Assembly (NCBI RefSeq): GCF_002871005.1
Contig: NZ_PHSN01000012.1
Span: forward strand, 62,001 to 126,000
Reading direction: 5' to 3'
Length of the DNA: 64,000 nt
From: Acidimangrovimonas sediminis
GTDB lineage: Bacteria; Pseudomonadota; Alphaproteobacteria; Rhodobacterales; Rhodobacteraceae
Shown here: in pieces, positions 7,176-15,677 of the stretch
Numbering within the stretch: the stretch's first letter is position 1
How the letters are laid out: each line of letters starts with the position of its first letter
Program-made: the position numbers and the translations under genes
The notes under the pieces: model-generated
Databases searched by the model: none
Told to the model about the DNA's origin: nothing
Seen by the model: the letters and a program-made list of their open reading frames with translations, nothing else

Positions 7176-8725
7176 CCACGCAGGTGACTGACGAGACGCC
7201 GCACGGCATCCCCGACGACCCCGAGATCGTCCTTGCTGCGCGCAACGTCGCGAAATCCTTTGGCGCGGTTCAGGCCCTCAAGGGCGTGAATTTCGACATC
7301 CGCCGCGGCCAGGTCACCACGCTCTTCGGTGAGAATGGCGCGGGCAAGTCGACGCTGATGAAGATCCTGTCCGGCGTGCAGCGCCCGACCACGGGAGAGC
7401 TGATCCTCGAGGGGCGCCCGGTCGAGATCAACACCACCGTCGAGGCGCGCGATCTGGGCATCTCGATCATCCACCAGGAACTGTCGCTCGCCCCCAACAT
7501 GAACGTGCGCGACAACATCTTCATGGGGCGCGAGATCCGCGGCCCCGGCGGCGTGAACTTTGCCGAGGAAGAGCGCCAGACCCGCGCGCTGATGAAGGAG
7601 CTGGAAGAGGACATCGACCCGCTGACGAAGGTCGAGGACCTGCGTCTCGGCCAGCAGCAGATCGTCGAGATCGCGCGCGCCCTGTCGGTGAATTCGCGCA
7701 TCCTGATCATGGACGAGCCCACCTCGGCGCTGTCGGCCTCGGAGGTCGAGGTGCTGTTCAAGGTGATCAACGACCTGAAGACCAAGGGCGTGTCGCTGGT
7801 CTACATCTCGCATCACCTCGAAGAGGCGCTGACCATCACCGACCACGCCGTGGTGCTGCGCGATGGCGTCATGACCGCCTACGCCCCGCGCAACGAGATC
7901 GACCTGGAATGGATCGTGCGCAACATGGTGGGCGAGAATTTCGACCTGGGCTCACCGCCGACCGGCCACGAGATGGGCGCCCCCGCGCTGGAGCTGAAGG
8001 GGCTGACCGTGCCCGCCACCGCCAGCGCCGGGAATGCCGTGGACGGCCTCGACCTGACCGTCCGCGCGGGCGAGGTTGTCTGCATCTACGGCTTGATGGG
8101 CGCGGGGCGGACCGAGACGATGGAATGCGTGGCGGGACGGCTCAACGCCACGAAGGGCGAGATCCTGCTGCACGGACAGGAGGTCAGCCACCTGTCGATC
8201 GCCGAGCGCATCGCCGCGGGTCTTGTCCTCGTGCCCGAGGACCGGCAGCGCGACGGGCTGGTACAGACGATGACCGTGGGGCGCAACCTGTCGCTGGCCT
8301 CGATCGGGAACTTCACCAAGGGGTTCCTCACGAACCTGCGGGCCGAGGCCGGGATCATCGACCGCTCGATCCGCGAGGTCACGGTCAAGACCGACGGCCC
8401 GGGTGCCGCGATCGGGTCGCTGTCGGGCGGCAACCAGCAGAAGGTGGTGATCGGCAAGATGCTGGCCACGAAGCCATCGGTCATCCTGCTCGACGAACCG
8501 TCACGCGGGATCGACATCGGCGCCAAGGCCGAGGTCTTCCGCATCCTCGCCGATCACGCGAAGGATGGGATGGCGGTGGTCTATTCCACCTCGGAGGTCG
8601 GCGAATGCCTTGCCATCGCGCACCGCATCATCGTGATGCGGCGCGGCAAGATCGCCGCAGAATTCACCCACGACGTCACCAAGGAAGCAATCATGGCCGC
8701 CTCGGGCGAAAGCCTCGTTGCCTGA
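7172..8725 (+). CDS. eryE: Sugar ABC transporter ATPase (two-domain), EryE-like
   Basis: The 517-residue protein is a tandem CUT2-type ATPase. Domain 1 has Walker A GENGAGKST (about residues 53-61), signature LRLGQQQIVEIARALS and Walker B ILIMDEPTSAL. Domain 2 has the usual degenerate Walker A (GLMGAGRTE), the conserved EDRQRDGL, LSGGNQQKVVIGKML and LLDEPSRGIDIGAK. It energises import through the permease two genes along. GTG at 7172 overlaps the preceding stop (GTGA), with GGAGG seven bases upstream. The name follows the erythritol transporter eryEFG of rhizobia, supported by the divergent eryABC genes; specificity is inferred from context. Confidence 0.85.
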   Translation: MTTQVTDETPHGIPDDPEIVLAARNVAKSFGAVQALKGVNFDIRRGQVTTLFGENGAGKSTLMKILSGVQRPTTGELILEGRPVEINTTVEARDLGISIIHQELSLAPNMNVRDNIFMGREIRGPGGVNFAEEERQTRALMKELEEDIDPLTKVEDLRLGQQQIVEIARALSVNSRILIMDEPTSALSASEVEVLFKVINDLKTKGVSLVYISHHLEEALTITDHAVVLRDGVMTAYAPRNEIDLEWIVRNMVGENFDLGSPPTGHEMGAPALELKGLTVPATASAGNAVDGLDLTVRAGEVVCIYGLMGAGRTETMECVAGRLNATKGEILLHGQEVSHLSIAERIAAGLVLVPEDRQRDGLVQTMTVGRNLSLASIGNFTKGFLTNLRAEAGIIDRSIREVTVKTDGPGAAIGSLSGGNQQKVVIGKMLATKPSVILLDEPSRGIDIGAKAEVFRILADHAKDGMAVVYSTSEVGECLAIAHRIIVMRRGKIAAEFTHDVTKEAIMAASGESLVA

Positions 8726-8749
8726 GACATGAGCCAGGGAGTCACATCC

Positions 8750-9799
8750 ATGTCCAACACAAGCGCCGTCACCGGAGCACGCAAGAGCGGGGGCAAGGGC
8801 AGCTTCAGCCTGATCCAGCTGCTGCTGGAGGGGCGCGCCTTCTTCGCGCTGATCGCGATCATCGTGATCTTCTCCTTCCTGTCGCCGAACTATTTCAAGC
8901 TGTCGAACTTCCTGACCATGTCGAACCACGTGGCGATCTACGGCCTGCTGGCGATCGGCATGCTGCTGGTCATCCTGACGGGGGGGATCGACCTGTCGGT
9001 GGGGTCCGTGCTGGGCCTCTGCGGCGTCTTCGCGGGGTTCCTCATGCAGGGGATCGAGATCCCGGCAGCGGGCGTGATCCTCTACCCGCCCGTCTGGGCC
9101 GTGGTGGTGCTGACCATGGCGCTTGGGGCCTTCGTGGGGTTCGTCAACGGCGCGCTGGTCGCCTGGTTCAAGGTGCCTGCCTTCGTGGCGACGCTGGGAT
9201 CGCTCTACGTCGCGCGGGGTGTCGCGCTCCTGATGACCAACGGGCTGACGTTCAACAACCTTGCGGGGGACCCGGCGCTGGGGAACACGGGCTTCGACTG
9301 GCTGGGGTTCAACCGCCTCTTCGGTGTGCCGATCGGGGTGATCGTGCTGGCGGTCGTGGCACTGCTGACCGGGCTGACGCTGATGCGCAGCTCCTTCGGG
9401 CGCTGGCTTTACGCCGCGGGCGGCAACCCCCGCGCGGCAGAGCTTTCGGGCGTGCCGGTCAAGCGGGTGCAGATCTCGGTCTACGTGCTGTCGGGTATCT
9501 GCGCCGCGATCGCGGGCATCGTGCTCAGCTCCCAGCTCACCTCGGCCGGGCCGACGGCGGGCACCACCTACGAACTGACGGCGATCGCCGCGGTCGTGGT
9601 CGGTGGCGCGTCGCTGATGGGCGGGCGCGGCACGGTGAACGGCACCCTTCTGGGCGCCTTCGTCATCGGCTTTCTCGCCGACGGCCTCGTCATCATCGGG
9701 ATCAGCTCCTACTGGCAGACCGTCTTTACCGGCGCGGTGATCGTTCTCGCCGTGATGCTGAACTCGATCCAATACGGCGGCCAGGGCAAGCGCTCCTGA
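8750..9799 (+). CDS. eryF: Sugar ABC transporter permease, EryF-like
   Basis: A 349-residue RbsC-type permease with about 8-10 hydrophobic segments and the family signatures ILTGGIDLSVGSVLGLCG (about 78-95), AAGGNPRAAELSGVPVKR (the EAA-like cytoplasmic loop) and GGASLMGGRGTVNGTLLGAF. An ATG at 8729 is in frame, but ATG 8750 has AGGGAG eight bases upstream and is preferred. It forms the membrane channel of the putative erythritol importer. Confidence 0.85.
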   Translation: MSNTSAVTGARKSGGKGSFSLIQLLLEGRAFFALIAIIVIFSFLSPNYFKLSNFLTMSNHVAIYGLLAIGMLLVILTGGIDLSVGSVLGLCGVFAGFLMQGIEIPAAGVILYPPVWAVVVLTMALGAFVGFVNGALVAWFKVPAFVATLGSLYVARGVALLMTNGLTFNNLAGDPALGNTGFDWLGFNRLFGVPIGVIVLAVVALLTGLTLMRSSFGRWLYAAGGNPRAAELSGVPVKRVQISVYVLSGICAAIAGIVLSSQLTSAGPTAGTTYELTAIAAVVVGGASLMGGRGTVNGTLLGAFVIGFLADGLVIIGISSYWQTVFTGAVIVLAVMLNSIQYGGQGKRS

Positions 9800-9895
9800 C
9801 CCGCCGACCGCCATTTCGCGCCAGGGGGAAGAGGAGACCCCCACGCGAAAACACTGCCGAAAACGGCAACCATACAAGTAACTAGGGAGACACTC

Positions 9896-10855
9896 ATGAC
9901 CAACTTCACCCGGCGCGGCCTGCTCGCAGCCTCCGCCGCCCTGCCCCTCCTGTCGTCGCGCATGGCCTGGGCCGCCGGCGACAAGGGCCTGATCTCGATC
10001 ATCGTCAACGACCCGGCCAACCCCTACTGGTTCACCGAGGGCGCCGTCGCCAAGAAGACCGCCGAGAGCCTCGGCTATTCCGCCAACGTCTCGGCCCACA
10101 AGGGCGACACCAACGTCGAATCGAACCTCGTCGACGCGGCCATCACCAACGGCGCCAAGGCGATCATCCTTGACCCCGCGAACGCCAACGGCTCGGTCGG
10201 CGTGGTCAAGAAGGCGACGCAGGCGGGCATCCCCGTGTTCTGCGTCAACGCCGAGATCAACACCCGCGGCATCGCCAAGGCGCAGCTGGTGTCGAACAAC
10301 GCCCAGGGCGCGGCCATCGGCGCGGTGAAGTGGGTCGAGCTGGTGGGCGACAAGGCCGAGTACGTCGAGCTGGTCGGCAACCCGGCCGACAACAACGCGG
10401 CCACCCGTTCGAACGGCTACAAGACGGTGCTGAGCCAGTACCCCGACCTCAAGCTGGTGGCGAGCCAGGTGGCCAACTGGGACCGCACCCAGGGCTACAA
10501 CAAGATGCAGTCGATCCTCCAGGCGCACCCGACGATCAACGCCGTGATCTCGGGCAACGACGAGATGGCGCTTGGCGCGATCGCGGCGCTGAAAGAGGCG
10601 AACCGCATGAAGGGCGTGATCGTCGGCGGCTTCGACGGCTCGCCCGACGCGGTCGACGCGATCAAGAAGGGCGAACTGGCCTATACCGTGCTGCAACCCG
10701 TCGCGATCTTCTCGAAGGCGGCGGTGGAGCAGGCCGATTACTTCATCAAGAACAACAAGACCAAGGTGGACACGGAAAAGCAGCTCTTCGACTGCACGCT
10801 GATCACCAAGGACAACGTGGGCAACTATTCGGCGCCCTTCACCCTGTCGAGCTGA
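9896..10855 (+). CDS. eryG: Periplasmic sugar/polyol-binding protein, EryG-like
   Basis: A 319-residue RbsB-type (PBP-1 fold) binding protein. The N terminus TRRGLLAASAALPLL is a twin-arginine-like signal, with probable cleavage after MAWAA (about residue 25). The mature part shows ISIIVNDPANPYWFTEG (first ligand lobe), IILDPANANGSV, VELVGNPADNNAATRSNGY and INAVISGNDEMALGAIAALKEA (hinge Asn-Asp-Glu). SD GGGAGA sits before ATG 9896. It closes the rightward ery transport operon and is followed at once by a strong hairpin terminator. Confidence 0.85.
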   Translation: MTNFTRRGLLAASAALPLLSSRMAWAAGDKGLISIIVNDPANPYWFTEGAVAKKTAESLGYSANVSAHKGDTNVESNLVDAAITNGAKAIILDPANANGSVGVVKKATQAGIPVFCVNAEINTRGIAKAQLVSNNAQGAAIGAVKWVELVGDKAEYVELVGNPADNNAATRSNGYKTVLSQYPDLKLVASQVANWDRTQGYNKMQSILQAHPTINAVISGNDEMALGAIAALKEANRMKGVIVGGFDGSPDAVDAIKKGELAYTVLQPVAIFSKAAVEQADYFIKNNKTKVDTEKQLFDCTLITKDNVGNYSAPFTLSS

Positions 10856-10866
10856 CGACGGGCAAA

Positions 10867-10898
10867 GGCCGGCCCGGGGGCGCATCCCCGGGCCGGCC
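10867..10898. terminator. Bidirectional terminator hairpin between eryG and the TRAP operon
   Basis: Perfect 13-bp stem (GGCCGGCCCGGGG / CCCCGGGCCGGCC) with a GCGCAT loop, 12 bases after the eryG stop and facing the convergent TRAP permease gene. No long T-run is present on either strand. Confidence 0.7.
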
Positions 10899-10950
10899 CC
10901 GACCCCGGGGATGCGCCTTGTCGTTCAGCCGGGCGCCTCGGCGACCGGTC

Positions 10951-12225
10951 CTACAGCAGCGCCAGCGACAGGGCCGGCACGAAGGTCACCACCAGAAGCG
11001 CGGCAAGCAGCGCCACCATGAAGGGCCAGCCCTCGCGCATGAACTCGCCGAACGGGGTGCGGGTCAGGTTGCAGACCATGAGCATCACCGTTCCGACCGG
11101 TGGCGTCAGCGTCCCGATCGCGAGGTTGAGGATCATCACGATGCCGAAATGCACCGGGTCGATCCCCAGCTGCATCACCACCGGCTTGAGCAGCGGCACA
11201 AGGATGATCAGAAGCGCGTTGCCCTCGATGAACATCCCCAGGATCAGCAGCGCCACGTTCACGATCAGCAGGAACAGCCACGGATCCGTGGTCATCGAGG
11301 TGATGAACACCGCCAGCGACTGCCCCGCCCGCTCCAGCGAGAAGATCCAGGCCAGCGCCGAGGACATCATGATGACCAGAAGCACCGCCGCGGTCTGCCG
11401 CGCGGTCTGGCTGAAGGCGTCGGCCAGCTGCGCCACCTTCATCTCGCGGTAGACGAACATGCCGATGACGATGGTGGCCACGGTGGCGATCGCGCCCGCC
11501 TCGGTCGGGGTGAAGACGCCGAAGCGGATGCCGCCGATGATCACCACGATCAGCAGGATCGCAGGCCAGGCCTGCCAGACGGTGCGACCGGTCTCTGCCG
11601 CGCTCGGTCGGGCGACGCGCGACGGGCGGTAGCCCTTCTTGCGCGCGACCAGATAGACCGCGACCAGCAGGAACAGCGCGCAGAGCAGCCCGGGCAGGAT
11701 GCCCGCCACGAACATCTTGCCGATCGAGACGTCGGCCACCAGCCCATAGATGATCAGCGCGATGCCCGGCGGCAGGATCGGGGTGATCAGCGACGAGGCC
11801 GCGGTAATCGCCGCCGCGGTGCCACGCGAATAGCCCTGGCGGATCATGTCGGGCACCAGCATCCGGCACATCATCGCCGCATCCGCGAGGTTCGAGGCCG
11901 AAAGCCCGCCCATCAGCGTCGACAGCATGACGTTGGTGTGGCCCAGCCCCCCTGTCAGACGCCCGACAAGCAGGTCGGCCACGCGCAGCAGCCGCGCCGC
12001 GATCCCGGTGGAGCCCAGAAGCGTGCCCAGTAGGATGAAGAACGGGATCGCCAGGAGCGAACTGTTCTGCGTCGGCGCCATCAGCCGCTGCACCGCAAGC
12101 TGCAACGGCAGGTGCGAGAAGAAGACGAAGTAGCACAGCACCGCTGCGAACATCGCAAGGTAGATCCGCATGTTCAGGGCGAACAGCGCGAACATCAGGG
12201 GGATGATCAGGAACCAGTCCATCAT
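10951..12225 (-). CDS. TRAP transporter large permease (DctM)
   Basis: A 424-residue integral membrane protein with about 12-13 hydrophobic stretches. DctM hallmarks are FFILLGTLLGSTGIAARLL, GGLSASNLADAAMMCRML, ITPILPPGIALIIYG, the central TPTEAGAIATV and NLAIGTLTPPVGTVMLM (the helix-hairpin Pro pair). It uses a Na+ or H+ gradient with DctQ and DctP to import an organic acid. It lies 7 bases from dctQ and is the last gene of gntR-dctP-dctQ-dctM. The uronate/aldonate genes across the divergent region point to a sugar acid as cargo. Confidence 0.9.
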   Translation of the reverse strand: MMDWFLIIPLMFALFALNMRIYLAMFAAVLCYFVFFSHLPLQLAVQRLMAPTQNSSLLAIPFFILLGTLLGSTGIAARLLRVADLLVGRLTGGLGHTNVMLSTLMGGLSASNLADAAMMCRMLVPDMIRQGYSRGTAAAITAASSLITPILPPGIALIIYGLVADVSIGKMFVAGILPGLLCALFLLVAVYLVARKKGYRPSRVARPSAAETGRTVWQAWPAILLIVVIIGGIRFGVFTPTEAGAIATVATIVIGMFVYREMKVAQLADAFSQTARQTAAVLLVIMMSSALAWIFSLERAGQSLAVFITSMTTDPWLFLLIVNVALLILGMFIEGNALLIILVPLLKPVVMQLGIDPVHFGIVMILNLAIGTLTPPVGTVMLMVCNLTRTPFGEFMREGWPFMVALLAALLVVTFVPALSLALL

Positions 12226-12232
12226 CGGTCTC

Positions 12233-12703
12233 TTACTCCTCGATCCCTGCGGGCCGGCCGCTCAGCCGCCTTGCCAGGCGCAGCAGGATCACGATGGCGA
12301 TGCCCGCCGCCCCCACGGTCACGGCGATGTCGAGCCAGAACCACGAGATCTTCAGGATCTGCGTGCGCTTGAACGCGGCGACCTCGGCCAGCTGGTAGCC
12401 CAGCCAGGCCATCCAGCCCAGCAGGCCGACCGACGCGAAACCGACCACGATCTCGAGCGCGCCGCGCAGCCGGCCGCGCAACGCGTTGGTCACCACGTCG
12501 ATATGCAGGTGCGCGTCCTCCATCTCGCAGGCGATCGCGCCGATGAACACGATCCAGATCATCAGCAGGCCCGACATCTCTTCGGTCCATTGCAACGGCG
12601 CGCCCAGAACATAGCGGGCGATCACGGCCGCGACCGTGATCACCACGAGCACAAGGACGATGAGACCGCCCAACAGGTTGAGCGCCTGAAAGAGGCGTTT
12701 CAT
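12233..12703 (-). CDS. TRAP transporter small permease (DctQ)
   Basis: A 156-residue protein with four transmembrane helices. The DctQ signature is ARYVLGAPLQWTEEMSGLLMIWIVFIGA, followed by the amphipathic HLHIDVV, which is typical (HxxVD/HIxID). ATG 12703 has GGGAGTGA upstream; an in-frame ATG 45 bases earlier lacks an SD and would add a non-hydrophobic tail. Partner of the adjacent DctM and DctP. Confidence 0.88.
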   Translation of the reverse strand: MKRLFQALNLLGGLIVLVLVVITVAAVIARYVLGAPLQWTEEMSGLLMIWIVFIGAIACEMEDAHLHIDVVTNALRGRLRGALEIVVGFASVGLLGWMAWLGYQLAEVAAFKRTQILKISWFWLDIAVTVGAAGIAIVILLRLARRLSGRPAGIEE

Positions 12704-12735
12704 CGCGTCACTCCCGGGGGAAACAGATGGGAAAA

Positions 12736-12764
12736 GGGCGCGCGCCACGAAGGGCCGCGCGCCC
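12736..12764 (-). terminator. Intercistronic hairpin between dctP and dctQ
   Basis: A 9-bp stem (GGGCGCGCG / CGCGCGCCC) followed on the minus strand by TTTTCCC. This is attenuator-like and would keep the binding-protein message in excess over the permeases. Confidence 0.6.
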
Positions 12765-12775
12765 GCGAACAGGCC

Positions 12776-13762
12776 TCAGCCCTTCAGCTGGTCCTGGATC
12801 TTCTTGTAGAGGCCCGGCGTCCAGTCGGGGAACTCGGTATAGACCTTCTTGGCCGCTTCCTTGAACGGCGCAAGGTCGGGATAGGTCACCTCGACCCCGT
12901 CGGCCTTCATCTTCTCGAGGATCTTCTTGTCCTCGTCCTTGGCGACCTTCTGGCTGTACTGGCCGGCCTTGAAGCCGGTGTCGTGCAGCATCTTCACGGT
13001 CGCCGGGTCCAGCGTCTGGAAGTAGGCCTGACCGCCGAGCCAGAGCGAGGTGTTCTGCAGGTAGGAAATCATCGACAGCTGCTTGGCCTGTTCCTGCAGC
13101 TTCTGGCCGTAAAGCACCGACAGCGGGTTCTCGACCCCGTCGATCGTGCCCTGCGCCAGCGCGGCATAGACGTCGCCCAGCGGCATCGGGGTGGGCGTGC
13201 CGCCCATCGCCTCGATCGCGCGGATCTGCATGATGTTGTTCGGCGTGCGGATCTTCATCCCCTTCAGGTCGGCCGGGGTCGAGACCTTCTTGGTCGCAAG
13301 CAGCTGGCGCGTGCCGTAAAGGTAGTTCGAAATGACGATGTGGATGCCCTTCTGCTGGAGCTCCTTCTCCTTCTTCTTGAACCAGTCGGACTGATAGATC
13401 TTGAACAGGTCCTCGACGTTGTCGGTCAGGTAGGGCCCGAACAGGATGCCGAGATCCGGGTCGTAGTCGGTCAGGAAGCCGACGTCGGCGATGGTGATGA
13501 CGTTGACGCCCATCGTCGCCTGTTCGATCACGTCCTTCTTCGCGCCAAGCTGCGAGGACGGGTAAAGCTCCAGCTCGACCGAACCGTCAGAAGCCTTCTG
13601 AACCAGGTCGGCCCAGTATTTCATGACCGTGTCGACCGGCTCGCCGGGGTTGTTCTCATAGGCCACGCGCACGGTGGTCTTGGCCGCGGCGATCGCCGGC
13701 GCGGCAAGGGTCGCGGCGGCCGCGGCGCTGGTGGCAAGCAGAGTTCTGCGGGAAATATTCAT
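12776..13762 (-). CDS. TRAP transporter substrate-binding protein (DctP)
   Basis: The 328-residue protein starts MNISRRTLLATSAAAAATLAAPAIAAA, a twin-arginine-type signal peptide cut near residue 27. The mature part has the DctP features: TPADLKGMKIRTPNNIMQIRAIEAMGGTP (with the conserved ligand-carboxylate Arg in KIRTP) and PLGDVYAALAQGTIDGVENPLSVLY (opening and hinge). The Arg fits a carboxylated substrate. ATG 13762 follows GGGAGGAG; an in-frame extension of 17 codons upstream has no SD and would hide the signal peptide. It is 13 bases downstream of the GntR gene, in the same operon. Confidence 0.9.
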   Translation of the reverse strand: MNISRRTLLATSAAAAATLAAPAIAAAKTTVRVAYENNPGEPVDTVMKYWADLVQKASDGSVELELYPSSQLGAKKDVIEQATMGVNVITIADVGFLTDYDPDLGILFGPYLTDNVEDLFKIYQSDWFKKKEKELQQKGIHIVISNYLYGTRQLLATKKVSTPADLKGMKIRTPNNIMQIRAIEAMGGTPTPMPLGDVYAALAQGTIDGVENPLSVLYGQKLQEQAKQLSMISYLQNTSLWLGGQAYFQTLDPATVKMLHDTGFKAGQYSQKVAKDEDKKILEKMKADGVEVTYPDLAPFKEAAKKVYTEFPDWTPGLYKKIQDQLKG

Positions 13763-13775
13763 GGGTCTCCTCCCG

Positions 13776-14516
13776 TTACACGGATTTGTTGAGCTGTGGT
13801 TGCGGATGGCCAACCGGCCAGAGCGACAGCGGCCCGCCCGGCATGTCGCGCAGGCTCACCCAGGCGGTGAGAACCTCGCTCGAATGCTGGAAGTGGCTGC
13901 CCATCGCCTCGGCCAGGGCGTCGGGGTCGCGCGCGGTCAGCGCGGAAACGATCCGCAGGTGCTGGCGGTGCGCGGTTTCGGTATTGGCGTTCTGCGACTT
14001 GCCGACCTCGAGGTAATAGCGCAGCGGCGTCTCGAGGACGCGGTACATGTGGCTGAGCACGCTGTTGCCGGCGGCGTCGACCAGCCCGAGGTGGAAATCG
14101 TAATCGGCCCGCGCCGCGTCCGAGACGGTCAGCGCCTGCATCATCCGGTCGTTCGCCGCGGCGAGGGTGGCCAGGTGATCGTCGGTCACGTGGCAGACCA
14201 TCAGCGGCACGGCGCCGGTCTCGCTCAGGCGGCGGAAGTTGAGGACGTCGGTGAAGGTGCGGGGCGAGGTATCGAAAAACGGCACCAGCTCGCTGAACAT
14301 GACCTGGAAATCCGGCACGCGCACCCGCGCGCCGCGCTTGGTCTTCTCGATCAGCATCAGCGCCTCGAGGTGGATCATCACCTCGCGAACCGTGTTGCGC
14401 GACACCTCGAAACGGTCCGCCAGCTCACGCTCGTTGGGCAACAGGTCCCCCGGCTTCAGCTGCTCGGCGATCTCGCGTCGCAATATCGTGCGGATTTCCT
14501 CGACCGTGGTCTTCAC
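13776..14516 (-). CDS. GntR/FadR-subfamily regulator of the TRAP operon
   Basis: A 246-residue protein. The N-terminal winged helix (about 5-70) has LLPNERELADRFEVSRNTVREVMIHLEALMLIEKT, and the C-terminal helical FCD ligand domain includes DYDFHLGLVDAAGN and the metal-site histidines in HRQHLRIVSAL. GTG 14516 is preferred because TGGGAGGA lies six bases upstream; a TTG start at 14555 would fall inside the putative operator. First gene of the leftward TRAP operon, so it very likely autoregulates through the adjacent palindrome. FCD regulators commonly bind sugar acids or other carboxylates. Confidence 0.88.
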   Translation of the reverse strand: MKTTVEEIRTILRREIAEQLKPGDLLPNERELADRFEVSRNTVREVMIHLEALMLIEKTKRGARVRVPDFQVMFSELVPFFDTSPRTFTDVLNFRRLSETGAVPLMVCHVTDDHLATLAAANDRMMQALTVSDAARADYDFHLGLVDAAGNSVLSHMYRVLETPLRYYLEVGKSQNANTETAHRQHLRIVSALTARDPDALAEAMGSHFQHSSEVLTAWVSLRDMPGGPLSLWPVGHPQPQLNKSV

Positions 14517-14542
14517 GCCTGGTCCTCCCACCTGGGCAAAGT

Positions 14543-14563
14543 TTGGTTGGACCAATCAACCAA
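14543..14563. promoter_or_regulatory. GntR/FCD-type operator upstream of the TRAP operon
   Basis: The sequence holds nested symmetry. TTGGTTGGACCAA (14543-14555) is TGGT-N3-ACCA, the FadR-type half-site arrangement. The wider arms TTGGTTG and CAACCAA form a perfect inverted repeat with a 7-bp spacer. It lies 27 bp upstream of the GntR start codon, consistent with autorepression. Confidence 0.7.
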
Positions 14564-14661
14564 TCATGCCCGGGAAAATCAATGCGATTTTTCCGGGCAG
14601 GCGCCGAAGTTCGGCGTTCCGTGGGGTCACGGGCCGATCGGCAGAGGGCTGGAAGGCGGGG

Positions 14662-15555
14662 TCAGTCCCACTGGGCCGAGGCAAGGAGCGTGGTCCGCGC
14701 GGTCGCCAGATGCGCCTCGAAAGCCCTGCGTGCCTTGACCTTGTCCCCGGTCAGCAGGGCACGGATGATCTCCAGATGCTCGGCGATGGCGGCCCGGTTG
14801 CGGCTGGCCTCATCACGTTTGTTCCAGCGGTAATGGTAGTGCACCACGAGCGCGATTTGCTGCGCGAATCCGTTGACGAATCGGTTCTGCGCGCCGTCGC
14901 AGATCAGCCGATGAAACGCCGCATCCAGCGCCGGGAACCGGTTCATCTGCGAATCACCCAGAGCGTAGAGCGCGATATGACGGCGCTCCATCTCGGCCAG
15001 TTGGCGCATCTCCGGCCCGTCGGGCGGCACCTTGAGCAGACGCGCGAATGCGTGCCGTTCAACCAGAAGGCGCATCTCGAACATCTCTTCGGCGAAACTG
15101 CGGGTGAAGCCGGCGAAAAGCCACCCCTTTCCGCTGGTCCCGCTGAACAACCCGAGCGGGGCGAAGCGGATCATCAACTCGTGCACCAGCGGCAGCGGGG
15201 CGCCAATGCGGCGCGCGATCTCGCTCTCCTTCAGGGTCGATCCGGGCGGCAGATCGGTGCGCAGGATCCATTCGAGGAACGCACGCTCGGCCTGTTCGAG
15301 CGGCGCGACCACCTCCGAGTCCTTGAAGAAGTCCTCGGGCCGCGGCGGGCGAAGCAGGCACTTTTCACGCCCCTCCCATGTGATCATGCCCGTGTCGCGC
15401 AGATGCTCCAGCACACTGCGCACCGTCGTCCGGCTGGCCCCAAGCACCTCGGCCAACTGGGCCTCGGTCCCCAGAAGGTCGCCGGGCGCGAGCCCCGAGA
15501 ACCGCTCGAGCGCGGCGTTCACCGTCCGTTTGAAGCGTTGATTGCTGCGCGACAT
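14662..15555 (-). CDS. GntR/FCD-type regulator with two winged-helix segments
   Basis: The 297-residue protein is longer than the usual 220-250. Residues about 1-70 hold one winged helix (EAQLAEVLGASRTTVRSVLEHLRDTGMITW). Residues about 85-145 hold a second GntR-like unit (LPPGSTLKESEIARRIGAPLPLVHELMIRFAPLGLF). The FCD domain follows (FEMRLLVERHAF, DAAFHRLICDGAQN, EHLEIIRALL). A duplicated DNA-binding region ahead of one FCD domain suggests recognition of a composite or long operator. ATG 15555 follows AGGAAGGG. It is divergent from the dehydrogenase-uxaB-uxaA-kdgK operon, its probable target. Confidence 0.8.
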   Translation of the reverse strand: MSRSNQRFKRTVNAALERFSGLAPGDLLGTEAQLAEVLGASRTTVRSVLEHLRDTGMITWEGREKCLLRPPRPEDFFKDSEVVAPLEQAERAFLEWILRTDLPPGSTLKESEIARRIGAPLPLVHELMIRFAPLGLFSGTSGKGWLFAGFTRSFAEEMFEMRLLVERHAFARLLKVPPDGPEMRQLAEMERRHIALYALGDSQMNRFPALDAAFHRLICDGAQNRFVNGFAQQIALVVHYHYRWNKRDEASRNRAAIAEHLEIIRALLTGDKVKARRAFEAHLATARTTLLASAQWD

Positions 15556-15677
15556 CACCCTTCCTCACGCCACGGGAACGCGATGGACACAAATTAGGGG
15601 CTTGGAACTTGGTGGACAATGTTTTTTATCTTTGAAAGACCAAATGAGGCGACTCGGCCCAGTCGATGGAGGATGAG
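15556..15677. promoter_or_regulatory. Divergent promoter region, GntR-type gene (-) / sugar-acid operon (+)
   Basis: An A+T-richer gap. TGGACA occurs twice in direct orientation (15584-15589 and 15613-15618), each followed by A-rich sequence, and a TTTTTT run follows at about 15622. These are weak operator/promoter candidates. Confidence 0.3.

Noticed and set aside
8501-10885. 794-codon open frame on the minus strand
   Set aside because: Lies wholly antisense to eryF and eryG. Composition is His/Arg/Gln/Gly-rich with no recognisable motif, as expected for a frame opposite GC-rich coding DNA.
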